A DNA stretch of 24,761 nucleotides from Acetobacteraceae bacterium (GTDB taxonomy: Bacteria; Pseudomonadota; Alphaproteobacteria; Acetobacterales; Acetobacteraceae): assembly GCA_027306955.1 (NCBI GenBank), contig DAHUXX010000284.1:1-24761 (forward strand). Reading direction: 5' to 3'. A model generated the notes under the pieces. It saw only the letters and a list, made by a program, of their open reading frames with translations, made no database searches and was not told where the DNA came from. The first letter of the stretch is position 1. Every line of letters begins with the position of its first letter. This document shows, one piece after another, positions 1-7,744 of the stretch. Made by a program: the position numbers and the translations under genes.

Positions 1-160
1 CGGCGTCGAGGCGGCCGGCCTCGAAATACTCGGAGGCGATGGCGAACACCTCGCCCGCCGGCACCGGAACGCTGCCGGGTGGCAGGGCGTTCGGCGCCGG
101 CGCGGCTGGCGGCGCCGGTGCAGACGCCGGTGGAGGCGGGACGAAAGCGGCCTGCGACAT
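1..160 (-). CDS. N-terminus of a TPR-like protein (partial, runs off the left edge)
   Basis: The ATG is at 160-158 on the minus strand and the gene continues beyond base 1, so only about 53 residues are visible. It starts MSQAAFVPPPPASAPAP and has a Pro/Ala-rich low-complexity leader of about 30 residues. After that comes VFAIASEYFEAGRLDAA, which has the small/aromatic spacing of the first helix of a tetratricopeptide repeat. TPR proteins are protein-interaction scaffolds. In related bacteria, N-terminal TPR units with such leaders are often fused to glycosyltransferase domains, but that cannot be seen here. It is divergent from the secreted protein starting at 259. The reading frame is convincing; the family assignment is tentative. 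Confidence 0.55.
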   Translation of the reverse strand, partial: MSQAAFVPPPPASAPAPPAAPAPNALPPGSVPVPAGEVFAIASEYFEAGRLDA

Positions 161-258
161 GGCGGCACAGTAGCCAAGGCGCGCCCGCCTGCGAACCCGC
201 CGCACCTGGGATTCGTCGGCGGACGCACCATGTGGCCAGGGTTGAAGGAGAAAACGGC

Positions 259-852
259 ATGCCCCGACCGCTCGCCCGCCTGCTCCTCGTCTCCCTGCTG
301 CTCGCCGCAGCGCCCGCCCTCGCCGCCGTCACGCATCTGCGCGGGACCGTCGTGGGCTTCGCGGCCGGGGAACTGACGCTGCGACAGGGCAGCGCCACCA
401 CGCGCGTCGCGGTGCCGGCGACCGCACGGATCGTCGGCATGGCGCCGGCCAGGCTCGCGGATATCGGGCCCGGCACCTATGTCGGCGCCGCGGCGCTACC
501 GGAGCCGGACGGGCATCTGCGGGCGCTGGAGGTGCATATCTTCCCGCCGAGCCTGCGTGGCGCCGGCGAGGGCCACCGGCCGATGCCTGGAACCCGGCCG
601 CACGAGAGCATGACCAACGGCACGGTGGGCACCGTGTCGGACAAGAGCGGCACCAGCCTCACCGTAACCTACAAGGGCGGGACGCAGGTGCTCGACGTGC
701 CGCCAGGCACGCCGATCGTGCGCCTCGACCCGGGCACGACGGCGTTGCTGAGGCCAGGTGCGGCGGTGAGCCTCGACGCCCTGCAGACGGCACGCGGCCT
801 CACGGCGCTGCGTATGCGCGTCGGAGTGGACGGCGTGGTGCCGCCGCTTTAG
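259..852 (+). CDS. secreted DUF5666-like protein with two similar halves
   Basis: This is a 197-residue protein. The ATG at 259 is chosen because GAAGGAG lies at 244-250 and a classical Sec signal peptide follows at once (MPRPLARLLLVSLLLAAAPALA, cleavage after about residue 22). A longer frame upstream has no such support. The mature protein contains two related modules. Module 1 (about residues 26-98) starts RGTVVGF and ends LRALEVHI. Module 2 (about 120-190) starts NGTVGTVSDKSG and ends LTALRMRV. Each is a GTV start, a beta-rich stretch with a VPPGT or VPATA turn, a PG turn and a closing strand, which is the DUF5666 style of small beta-barrel. The function of that family is unknown; a periplasmic location is inferred from the signal peptide. 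No catalytic residues were recognised. Confidence 0.75.
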   Translation: MPRPLARLLLVSLLLAAAPALAAVTHLRGTVVGFAAGELTLRQGSATTRVAVPATARIVGMAPARLADIGPGTYVGAAALPEPDGHLRALEVHIFPPSLRGAGEGHRPMPGTRPHESMTNGTVGTVSDKSGTSLTVTYKGGTQVLDVPPGTPIVRLDPGTTALLRPGAAVSLDALQTARGLTALRMRVGVDGVVPPL

Positions 853-854
853 CT

Positions 855-886
855 GCGGCGCGCGGACCCCGCTTCAGCCGCGCCGC
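855..886. terminator. possible bidirectional hairpin between convergent genes
   Basis: GCGGCGCG at 855-862 is the exact reverse complement of CGCGCCGC at 879-886, with a 16-nt loop. It lies where the plus gene ending at 852 meets the minus gene ending at 874, overlapping the last codons of the latter. There is no T-tract on either side, so it would be a weak or non-classical terminator. In GC-rich DNA such a repeat can arise by chance. Confidence 0.3.
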
Positions 887-1929
887 TTGAAGTTTGGCCC
901 CAGCACCATAACGGAGAAGATCTCGAACAGCATCTGCGCGCCGAACAGGGCGGTGTTGCTGGTGGGGTCGTATTGTGGCGCCACCTCCACCACGTCGCCG
1001 CCGACCACGTCGATGCCGGCGAGGCCGCGCAGGATAGCCTGCGCCTCGCGCGGCGTGAGGCCGCCGGCCTCGGGTGTGCCGGTGCCCGGCGCGTAGGCGG
1101 GATCGAGACTGTCGACGTCGAAGGAGATGTAGGTGGGGCCGTCGCCCACCACCTCGCGCGCCTTGCGGACCACCCCCTCGACGCCGAGCCGCATCACGTC
1201 CTCGATGTGCAGTACCGTCATGCCGGATTCATGGGAGAACTCCCACAGAAACTCGGCGGGCCCGCGGATGCCGATCTGAATGGTGCGGATGGGGTCGAGC
1301 ACGCCATCGAGCACGGCGAGGCGGAACGGACCGCCGTGATTGAACTTGGAGCCGTCGTATTCGCCGCCGGTGTCGCAGTGCGCGTCGATGTGGATGAGGC
1401 CGACCGGTCGCTCGCGCCCGATCCCCTTGAGGATCGGGTAGGAGATCGAGTGGTCGCCGCCGACCGAGAGTGGGCGCACCCCGGCCTTTTGCAGGCGCGT
1501 GTAGAACCCGGCGATATCCTCGATGCAGCTCTCCAGGCTGTAACGAGAGCGCAACGGCACGTCGCCGATGTCGGCGACGTCGCATTCGGCGCGTGGCACC
1601 ACCTTGAGCCCGTGGTTGTAGGGGCCGATGCGCTCGATCCCACGCACGGCGCGTGGGCCGAGGCGCGCGCCCGAGCGGTTGGTAACGCCGAGGTCCATCG
1701 GCACGCCGACCAGCGCCACGTCGAGCCCGCCGAAATCGTCGCGCGCCTGCGCCTGCGGCCGGTACGCCGCGCCAAGGAAGGTCGCGGCATCGGCATACGG
1801 CAGGTTGCGGCCGCCGTTGCTCTTGAAGACGAGGGAGATGACCTTCTTGAACTCGGGGTCGAACACGTCGCTGCCCTTGGCATCGCCATACTTGGCGCGC
1901 AGCGCATTGAGTTTTTCATCGCTGAGCAT
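874..1929 (-). CDS. speB: agmatinase-family ureohydrolase
   Basis: A 351-residue arginase/agmatinase-fold enzyme that hydrolyses a guanidino group to urea plus an amine, using two Mn ions in the cytoplasm. All metal-binding blocks are present: GGDHS (His160), DAHCD (Asp182, His184, Asp186) and SFDVDSLDP (Asp271, Asp273), followed by GTGTPEAGG. The ATG at 1929 has GGAGG about 6-7 nt upstream; the longer open frame beyond it is unrelated noise. The N-terminal extension of about 65 residues (ending LPYADAATFLGAAYRP) is longer than in E. coli SpeB. The gene is last in the gntR-ABC transporter operon, just after a broken SpuC-like aminotransferase. That suggests agmatine to putrescine, or 4-guanidinobutyrate to GABA. 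The family is clear; the exact substrate cannot be read from sequence, so the symbol is provisional. Confidence 0.87.
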   Translation of the reverse strand: MLSDEKLNALRAKYGDAKGSDVFDPEFKKVISLVFKSNGGRNLPYADAATFLGAAYRPQAQARDDFGGLDVALVGVPMDLGVTNRSGARLGPRAVRGIERIGPYNHGLKVVPRAECDVADIGDVPLRSRYSLESCIEDIAGFYTRLQKAGVRPLSVGGDHSISYPILKGIGRERPVGLIHIDAHCDTGGEYDGSKFNHGGPFRLAVLDGVLDPIRTIQIGIRGPAEFLWEFSHESGMTVLHIEDVMRLGVEGVVRKAREVVGDGPTYISFDVDSLDPAYAPGTGTPEAGGLTPREAQAILRGLAGIDVVGGDVVEVAPQYDPTSNTALFGAQMLFEIFSVMVLGPNFKRRG

Positions 1930-1949
1930 GGGGGGCCTCCATGAACTGT

Positions 1950-2652
1950 TCAGGCGGCGAGCAGGTTGCGCTGCTTCACCCAGGCGAGGGTGTCGTCGAG
2001 CGCGCGGCCAGTGCGTTGTAGCAGAGCGTCGATCTCGTGCTCCTGGATGATCAGCGGCGGGTCGAGATTGACCACGTCGCCGAGGCCGCGGGTGACGACG
2101 CCATGGGCGCGCGCGCATTTCGCGATATGGGCGCCGACACCGCCGGAGGGGCAAAGTTCTCTCGGGCCGTCTTGTCGCGGACCTGTTCCGAGGCCGCAAC
2201 GAGACCAATGCCGCGCGCCTCGCCCACCGGCGGGGTTTCGCCCAAGCGCTGCAAACCCTCCTGCAGGCGCGGTGCCACGCGGCGGACATGGCCCAGGACG
2301 TCGCGTTCCTCGTAGATTTTGAGTGTCTCCCGTGCGACGGCAGCGGGAACCGGGTGGCCACCATCGGTGAACCCGTGGCCGAACGAACGTGCCGATCTTC
2401 TCGCTTTCGGCGACGGCGGTGTGGTCAATTTTCTCGTTGATCATCACCGCTGAGATCGGCTGGCAGGCCGCCGAACGCTGTTTCGCCATCGTGATCATGT
2501 CCGGCTGCATCCCGCAGGTTTGGGCGCCGACCATCGCGATGACGGCGCCGACGGTCTCCGGATCCTCACGCGGGATCAGCGCCTCGAGCGCCTGCGCGCA
2601 GCGCGTGGCGAAATCCTCCTCGCTCCCGCACGGAATGCAAACGAGCGCTCAT
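1950..2652 (-). pseudogene. decayed class III aminotransferase (SpuC/putrescine aminotransferase-like)
   Basis: This is the remnant of a PLP-dependent class III aminotransferase of about 450 residues. The original start seems to survive as the ATG at 2652-2650, preceded by GGAGGG. Within about 5 codons the sequence jumps, in another frame, to SEEDFATRCAQALEALI, so roughly 180 N-terminal codons are missing. A second deletion removes the segment between ETVGAVIA and MVGAQTCGMQPDM, which normally carries the E-P-x-x-G and D-E-V blocks. The PLP lysine block (DMITMAKQ) remains. A tandem CGAA duplication at 2380-2387 shifts the frame into the GHGFTDGGHP block; a compensating shift near 2150 restores the frame for VGAHIAKCARAHG through to the TGA at 1952-1950. 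It lies between ABC ATPase and ureohydrolase genes, where an intact enzyme would process putrescine or GABA. Confidence 0.88.
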
Positions 2653-2728
2653 GGGTCCCTCCGCTTTCTGGAATGCCGCCCAGTATATCGAATCTCCGAT
2701 GGGGCCGCGTTCATGCGCCTGCTCGCGG

Positions 2729-3547
2729 CTACAGGATCTTCGACAGGAACGCCTGCGTGCGCTTGTGCGCCGGCTGGCCGAACAGTTGGGCGGGCGGGCC
2801 TTCCTCGAGGATCTGGCCGTCGTCCATCATGACGACGCGGTCCGCGACCTCGCGCGCGAAGCCCATTTCGTGGGAGACCACGATCATGGTCATGCCCTCG
2901 CGCGCCAGCTCGCGCATCACCTCCAGCACCTCGCCGATCATTTCGGGGTCGAGGGCTGAGGTCGGCTCGTCGAACAGCATCAGCCTCGGCTTCATTGCCA
3001 GCGCTCGGGCGATCGCAACGCGCTGCTGCTGGCCGCCGGAGAGCTGCGCGGGATAGGCGTCCGCCTTGCTCGCGAGCCCCACGCGCGCGAGCAGGTCGCG
3101 GCCGACGCCGACCGCTTCGTTCCGCTTCATGCCGAGGACCTGGATCGGCGCCTCGATGACGTTGCCGAGCGCGGTCTTGTGGTGGAACAGGTTGAAGCGC
3201 TGGAACACCATGCCGATTTCGCGGCGTTGGCGCGCGATGTTGCGGCCGCTGTCCTCGACCAGCCGGCCTCGCGCTTCGCGGTAGCCGATCATGTGGCCAT
3301 TCACGAAGATTCGCCCGCCCTGGATCTTTTCCAGGTGGTTGATGCAGCGCACGAAGGTGGTCTTGCCCGAGCCCGAGGGGCCGATGATGACCACCACCTC
3401 CCCCCGGCGGACGGTGAGCGACACGCCCTTGAGCACTTCGAGTCTGCCAAAGTTCTTGCGGACGTCGATGGCCTGCACCACCTCGTCGTTTGCCGGTTCC
3501 GGCAGGCCGCCGATCGAGCTGAGGATGTTCTGCGCCGGCGCGATCAT
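2729..3547 (-). CDS. polar amino acid ABC transporter ATP-binding protein (GlnQ/HisP type)
   Basis: A 272-residue cytoplasmic ATPase that powers import of a polar amino acid or related amine. It has Walker A GPSGSGKT (residues 56-63), the Q-loop glutamine in MVFQRFN (about 116), signature LSGGQQQR (169-176), Walker B LMLFDEP (189-195) and switch His in VVSHEM (226). Length and the motif HLEKIQGGRI are typical of the PAAT (HAAT) family. The ATG overlaps the permease stop codon (ATGA at 3547-3544), so the two are translationally coupled. A short N-terminal tail of about 25 residues precedes the domain. The substrate is unknown; the neighbouring ureohydrolase suggests a guanidino or amine compound. 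Confidence 0.93.
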   Translation of the reverse strand: MIAPAQNILSSIGGLPEPANDEVVQAIDVRKNFGRLEVLKGVSLTVRRGEVVVIIGPSGSGKTTFVRCINHLEKIQGGRIFVNGHMIGYREARGRLVEDSGRNIARQRREIGMVFQRFNLFHHKTALGNVIEAPIQVLGMKRNEAVGVGRDLLARVGLASKADAYPAQLSGGQQQRVAIARALAMKPRLMLFDEPTSALDPEMIGEVLEVMRELAREGMTMIVVSHEMGFAREVADRVVMMDDGQILEEGPPAQLFGQPAHKRTQAFLSKIL

Positions 3548-4326
3548 GCCTTGCTCCGCGCCGCGCCGAAGATGGCACGACCAAAGAACCGCTCGCCGAA
3601 TCCAGGCGCGACTTCCGCCTGCGCGGTCGACTGGCCGAACTTCGCCTCGATGCGCGCCTGGACCCAGCCCCAGATGGTGGTGAGGGTGAGGTAGTAGAGT
3701 GCCACCACCGAATAGAGCTCGAAGACACGGAATGTTGCGGAGGTCAGGGTCTCCGTCGTCAGCAGCAGTTCCGGTACGCCGATGACACTGACGAGTGTGG
3801 TGTTCTTCAGCATGGCGTTGAACTCGTTGCCGAGCGGCGGGATGACGAAGCGCGCCGCCTGCGGCAGGACGATGCGCCGCATCAGCTGCCCATAGGTCAT
3901 GCCGAGCGATTTCGCGGCCTCGGTCTGGCCGTGGTCGACCGAGGCGATGCCGGCGCGGATGATCTCGGCCATGTAGGCGGCCTCGTTCAGGCTCAGCGCC
4001 AGGAGCCCCGCCTGGACATTCCCCGGGATCGTCATGAAGCCCAGGGAAATGTCCTGGAAGCGGAATATCCCGCCCGCGGCGAGGCCGGTGTAGATGAAGA
4101 CGATCTGCACCAGGAGCGGCGTGCCGCGCATGATCCAGATATAGGCGCGCACCACCAGCCGCAGCGGCGTGAGGCGCGACATGCGCCCGAGCGCCGCGAA
4201 CAGCCCGAGGATGGTGCCGAGCGACTGCGCGACGACGCTCAGCACCACCGTCAGCATCAGCCCGTGCAGATACGCACCGCTCGGGCGGAAGAGATAATGC
4301 CAGAAGAAGGGCCAGTCGAAGCTCAT
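3544..4326 (-). CDS. polar amino acid ABC transporter permease
   Basis: A 260-residue inner-membrane permease of the HisM/GlnP family. A first membrane segment follows at about residues 20-46 (GLMLTVVLSVVAQSLGTILG), then the RGTPLLVQIVFIYTGL block at 67-82 that marks this family. The cytoplasmic EAA loop that docks to the ATPase is at about 136-156 (EAAKSLGMTYGQLMRRIVLP), followed by NEFNAMLKNTTLVSVIG. The C-terminal 25 or so residues beyond the last helix are an unremarkable tail. It starts 10 nt after the binding-protein stop and overlaps the ATPase start by 4 nt. Only one permease gene is present, so the channel would be a homodimer, unless a second subunit is encoded elsewhere. Confidence 0.92.
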   Translation of the reverse strand: MSFDWPFFWHYLFRPSGAYLHGLMLTVVLSVVAQSLGTILGLFAALGRMSRLTPLRLVVRAYIWIMRGTPLLVQIVFIYTGLAAGGIFRFQDISLGFMTIPGNVQAGLLALSLNEAAYMAEIIRAGIASVDHGQTEAAKSLGMTYGQLMRRIVLPQAARFVIPPLGNEFNAMLKNTTLVSVIGVPELLLTTETLTSATFRVFELYSVVALYYLTLTTIWGWVQARIEAKFGQSTAQAEVAPGFGERFFGRAIFGAARSKA

Positions 4327-4336
4327 CCGCCCTTCT

Positions 4337-5191
4337 CTATTTCAGCGCATCGCCCCCGATGCCCCACTTCTTGAGGATGGCGACCAGCGTACCGTCCTTT
4401 TTCATGCTGTCGACGGCCGCCTGCATCGCCGCCTTCATGCCGGGGTCGTTCTTGCGCATGCCGATGCCCGTCAGGATGCGGTGGAAGGGCGCGCCGCCGA
4501 CATCGAAGGTCTTCGGCGCCTTGCTCATGTAGTAGGCGCCGGTTTCCAGCGTCGTACCGTAGGCGTCCACCTGGCCGATCTGCAGCGCCTGCAGCGCGTT
4601 GGTGTCCGCCGGGAACACGATGAGCTCGGCCGGCTTCTTGCCCGCGGCGCCGAACTTCTTGTTCTGCGCCTGGATCAGCGACTGGATCGTGGTGCCGTTC
4701 TCCACCGCGACCTTCATGCCCGAGAGGTCAGCCAGCGAATGGATCTTCTTCGGGTTGCCGGCACGCACCAGCAGTGCCTCGCTGGAGTCCATGTAGTCGA
4801 CCATGTCGATGACCTTGCGTCGCGCCGGCTTGTCGAAGAGCTGCGAGATCACCACGTCGCACTGTTGGGCCAGCAGCGCCGGAATCAGCCCCTTGAAGGG
4901 GATGTTGTGCCACACCGCCTGCACGCCGAGGCGTTGCGCGATGGCGTTGCCGATATCGATGTCCGAGCCCTCCGGCTTGGTCGCCGGCGTGAGGAACTCG
5001 ATCGGCGGGCTCGTCATGTCGGAGCAGAAATTGATCTTGCCCGCGGCGGCGATGCGCTTGGGCGGCATGACCGTCGCGGCGGATGCCGTCGCCGGCAGGG
5101 CCGCGGCCGCAATGACCAGCGCCGCGGCGGGCGCAACGAAGGCGATGAGAGACCAGCGACTAGCGTCTCTTGTGGTTTGTTTCGGTATCAT
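4337..5191 (-). CDS. periplasmic amino acid-binding protein (SBP family 3)
   Basis: A 284-residue extracellular solute-binding protein that captures the ligand and delivers it to the permease. The start at 5191 has AGGGAAG in place. The signal peptide covers about residues 12-38, with likely cleavage after ATASA. The mature part opens with KINFCSDMTSPPIEFL, then GSDIDIGNAIAQRLGV, the standard lobe-1 blocks of SBP_bac_3, followed by FKGLIPALLAQQCDVVISQL and, near 160-170, MKVAVENGTT. The C-terminus is LVAILKKWGIG. There is no lipobox cysteine, so it should be a free periplasmic protein. Its first 32 nt overlap the 3' end of the gntR gene, implying co-transcription. Ligand unknown. Confidence 0.92.
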   Translation of the reverse strand: MIPKQTTRDASRWSLIAFVAPAAALVIAAAALPATASAATVMPPKRIAAAGKINFCSDMTSPPIEFLTPATKPEGSDIDIGNAIAQRLGVQAVWHNIPFKGLIPALLAQQCDVVISQLFDKPARRKVIDMVDYMDSSEALLVRAGNPKKIHSLADLSGMKVAVENGTTIQSLIQAQNKKFGAAGKKPAELIVFPADTNALQALQIGQVDAYGTTLETGAYYMSKAPKTFDVGGAPFHRILTGIGMRKNDPGMKAAMQAAVDSMKKDGTLVAILKKWGIGGDALK

Positions 5192-5912
5192 GTTTTGCTT
5201 CCCTGTGCTGTGCGGTGATGACCCATAGCGAGTCTTCGCGCGAACGCTTGACGTGGCGCCCGGCTATTCTTGCCGCCCTCTTCTCGTCGCGGGCGGTGAC
5301 GGCTTCGACCAGCTCCCGGTGCTCCTTCTGCGTGAGCGGCCGCTTGTCGTACCAGAGTACGTCGATCCAGGTGAGCAGGCGAAGGCGGTTGTAGATCTGC
5401 AGCAGTGTCTCGTGGATGAGGCTGTTGCCGCTCTCGCGGGCAATCACCTCGTGGAGGCGCAGGCCGAGCGATACCTCCTCGTGCAGCGCCTGCACGCCCG
5501 GCTTCGGGTTGCGCTCGTAGACGGCGAGTTGGCGCATGATCTCGCGCAGCTCGCGGATGCCGGCCTCCCCGATGCGCCGGACCGCGGCCCGCACGGCGTG
5601 GACTTCCAGCAGCTCGCGAAACTCGTAGAGCTCCTTGACCACGTTGGGGTCGAATTCGGGCGCGTAATAGCCCTGGCCTGGCCTGCTCACCGCGAGCCCG
5701 TCGCGTTCCAGGAGGCCGAGCGCCTCGCGCAGCGGTGTGCGGCTGACCTGGATGCGCCGCGCCAGCTCGCGCTCGCTCAGGTGTTCACCCGGCCGCAGTT
5801 CGCCCGAGAGAATCATCGAGCGCAGGGAGTCGTAGGCCACCTGGCTGAGCGGCCTGTCGGGTTGCGGCAATGCGAGCGTGGAGCTTGGCACACCTTTTGG
5901 TATACCAGCCAT
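5160..5912 (-). CDS. GntR family transcriptional regulator (FCD/FadR subfamily)
   Basis: A 250-residue regulator counted from the ATG at 5912. The winged helix is at residues 20-85 (ILSGELRPGEHLSERELA, then VSRTPLREAL, the recognition helix). An FCD ligand domain spans about 95-225, with the usual histidines in LRLHEVIARESGN (154), KEHRELVEAV (198) and GRHVKRS (220), which bind a metal near the effector site. No Shine-Dalgarno is seen before the ATG. A perfect dyad TGGTATACCA occupies codons 3-5, and a -35-like TTGACG overlaps the upstream side, so translation may really begin at the GTG at 5891 from a leaderless transcript (242-243 residues). It is the first gene of the ABC transporter/ureohydrolase operon and very likely autoregulates and controls it. 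Effector unknown. Confidence 0.9.
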   Translation of the reverse strand: MAGIPKGVPSSTLALPQPDRPLSQVAYDSLRSMILSGELRPGEHLSERELARRIQVSRTPLREALGLLERDGLAVSRPGQGYYAPEFDPNVVKELYEFRELLEVHAVRAAVRRIGEAGIRELREIMRQLAVYERNPKPGVQALHEEVSLGLRLHEVIARESGNSLIHETLLQIYNRLRLLTWIDVLWYDKRPLTQKEHRELVEAVTARDEKRAARIAGRHVKRSREDSLWVITAQHREAKHDTETNHKRR

Positions 5913-5926
5913 GCGTCGAACGTCAA
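5898..5926 (-). promoter_or_regulatory. putative gntR promoter with TGGTATACCA operator
   Basis: Read on the minus strand, TTGACG (5926-5921) is followed after 16 nt by TATACC (5904-5899), a plausible sigma-70 -35/-10 pair. The -10 box lies inside the perfect 10-bp dyad TGGTATACCA (5907-5898). FadR/FCD-type GntR proteins typically recognise short dyads built on GT-n-AC half sites, which this matches. Binding there would block RNA polymerase, giving autorepression of the operon. Predicted transcription start is near 5893-5891, coinciding with an in-frame GTG. The site is seen directly; the function is inferred. Confidence 0.5.
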
Positions 5927-5939
5927 GAAGACGGCGGGT

Positions 5940-5951
5940 CCCCCGAAGGGG
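5940..5951 (-). terminator. weak hairpin after fadE
   Basis: In the 46-nt gap between the fadE stop and the gntR start, CCCC and GGGG arms flank a 3-4-nt loop (minus-strand reading CCCC-TTC-GGGG). The stem is short and only a pyrimidine-rich stretch, not a T-run, follows. It may help to separate the beta-oxidation operon from the gntR operon, but the evidence is slight. Confidence 0.25.
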
Positions 5952-5958
5952 CGCGCCC

Positions 5959-7734
5959 TCAGAAATCGGCGTCCGCGAAGGCCCTGAGCTCCGCGCCGCC
6001 GGCGACGATGGAGGCCGCGAGCCCCGTGTGTTGCGGCAGGATGTGGCGGAAGAAGAAGCGCGCGGTCGCGAGCTTCGCGCGGTAGAACGCCTCTTCCTGG
6101 CGAGGAAGGGCGATCTGCGCGGCATGCGCCCATTCTCGCGCGAGCGCGACCAGGCCAAATAGCCGCAGATATTCGCTGGCTCCTGCCCCCGCCTCGAACG
6201 GATCGGCAAGGCCGCGGCGCGCCAGTTCCGCGGTGAGGCCCTGCAGCCGCCCGAATGCCTTGGCCAATGGCTCGACGAACTCGGCGATCTCCGGCCTTCC
6301 CGCGCGCGCGGCGGTCCATTCCGAGAGCGGATGGAAGAAGCGGCGCAGCGCGCGCCCGCCATGCGCCGGCATCTTGCGCCCGACCAGGTCCAGCGCCTGG
6401 ACACCATTGGTGCCCTCGTAGATCTGCGCGATGCGCGCGTCGCGTACGAACTGTTCCATCGCCCATTCGCGGATATAGCCGTGCCCGCCGAGCACCTGCA
6501 TGCCGAGCGCGGTCATCTCCCAGCCCATGTCGGAGAACAGCGCCTTGACGATCGGGGTCATCAGCGCCCCCTCGTCCCCCGCCGCCTGCGCCCTCGCGGG
6601 GTCGGGGTCGTGGGCAGCGATGTCGATCGCGAGTGCCGTGCGGGCGGCGAGCATGCGGCTTCCCTCGATCCAGGCGCGCATGGTCAGCAACATGCGCCGC
6701 ACATCCGGGTGCGCGAGGATCGGGTCGGCCGGCTTGTCGGGCGCTGCGGCACCGCCGAGGCGACGCCCTTGCAGGCGCTCGCGCGCATAGGCGACGGCGT
6801 TCTGGTAGCTCACCTCGGCGAGGCCGAGACCCTGGATACCGACGGAGAGTCGCGCCTCGTTCATCATCGTGAACATGGCGGCGAGGCCCTTGTTGGGCGC
6901 ACCCACTAGCCAGCCGGTGGCGCCATCGAAATTCATCACGCAGGTGGCCGAGGCCTTGATTCCCATCTTGTGCTCAAGTGCGCCGGCCGCGACGGCGTTG
7001 CGTGCGCCGGGGTTTCCTTGCGCATCAGGAATGAACTTCGGCACCAGGAAAAGGCTGATCCCGCGCGAGCCCCCCGGTGCGTCCGCCAGCCTGGCGAGCA
7101 CCAGGTGGACGATGTTCTCCGTAAGGTCGTGCTCGCCGGCGGAAATGAAGATCTTGGTGCCGGTGATGCGATAGCTGCCGTCGCGAGCGGGTTCCGCGCG
7201 GGTGCGCAGCAGGCCGAGATCGGTGCCGCAATGGGGCTCGGTGAGGCACATCGTTCCCGCCCAGCTGCCGTCCACCAGTTTTGGCAGATACAGCGCCTTC
7301 TGCGCCCCGGTGCCGTGCGCGCGCAGCGCCGAATAGACGCCGTGGGTGAGACCGGGATACCTGCCGAAGGCGAGGTTGGCGGAGCAGATCATCTCCTCGA
7401 ACATCACCGAAACGATTTTCGGCAGCCCCTGCCCGCCGAACGCAGTATCGCAGGCGAGCGCGGGCCAGCCGCCCTCGCGATAGGCGCGATATGCCTCGGC
7501 GAAACCCCTGGGCGTGCGCACCGCACCATTTTCCAGCACGCAGCCTTCCTCGTCGCCGGTGCGGTTGAGCGCCACCAGCACCTCCTCGCAGAACGCGGCC
7601 GCGCCCTCAAGCACCGGCGTCGCCAGGTCCGCCCCGATCTCCTCCATGCCCGGCAGCGCGCGGAGGGCGGCGGCGCCGGCTGCCTCCCACAGCGCAAAAT
7701 GCATATCCCGCAGCGGCGCCTTGTAGATCGGCAT
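5959..7734 (-). CDS. fadE: acyl-CoA dehydrogenase (591-aa class)
   Basis: An FAD-dependent acyl-CoA dehydrogenase catalysing the first step of beta-oxidation, forming trans-2-enoyl-CoA. The protein is 591 residues, i.e. the long class with an extra C-terminal helical domain, which also includes DmdC-type enzymes. Landmarks are AFGGQGLPKIVS (about 98-109), MCLTEPHCGTDLG (162-174) contacting FAD, GTKIFISAGEHDLTENIVHLVLAR (192-215), MNFDGATGWLVG (267-278), and the block IAQIYEGTNGVQA, whose Glu440 sits at the usual catalytic-base position. It begins 10 nt after the fadN stop and is last in the fad operon. The order of neighbours supports a fatty-acid substrate. The 591-residue class makes it distinct from short 380-residue dehydrogenases. 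Confidence 0.93.
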   Translation of the reverse strand: MPIYKAPLRDMHFALWEAAGAAALRALPGMEEIGADLATPVLEGAAAFCEEVLVALNRTGDEEGCVLENGAVRTPRGFAEAYRAYREGGWPALACDTAFGGQGLPKIVSVMFEEMICSANLAFGRYPGLTHGVYSALRAHGTGAQKALYLPKLVDGSWAGTMCLTEPHCGTDLGLLRTRAEPARDGSYRITGTKIFISAGEHDLTENIVHLVLARLADAPGGSRGISLFLVPKFIPDAQGNPGARNAVAAGALEHKMGIKASATCVMNFDGATGWLVGAPNKGLAAMFTMMNEARLSVGIQGLGLAEVSYQNAVAYARERLQGRRLGGAAAPDKPADPILAHPDVRRMLLTMRAWIEGSRMLAARTALAIDIAAHDPDPARAQAAGDEGALMTPIVKALFSDMGWEMTALGMQVLGGHGYIREWAMEQFVRDARIAQIYEGTNGVQALDLVGRKMPAHGGRALRRFFHPLSEWTAARAGRPEIAEFVEPLAKAFGRLQGLTAELARRGLADPFEAGAGASEYLRLFGLVALAREWAHAAQIALPRQEEAFYRAKLATARFFFRHILPQHTGLAASIVAGGAELRAFADADF

Positions 7735-7744
7735 GCCTGTCTCC

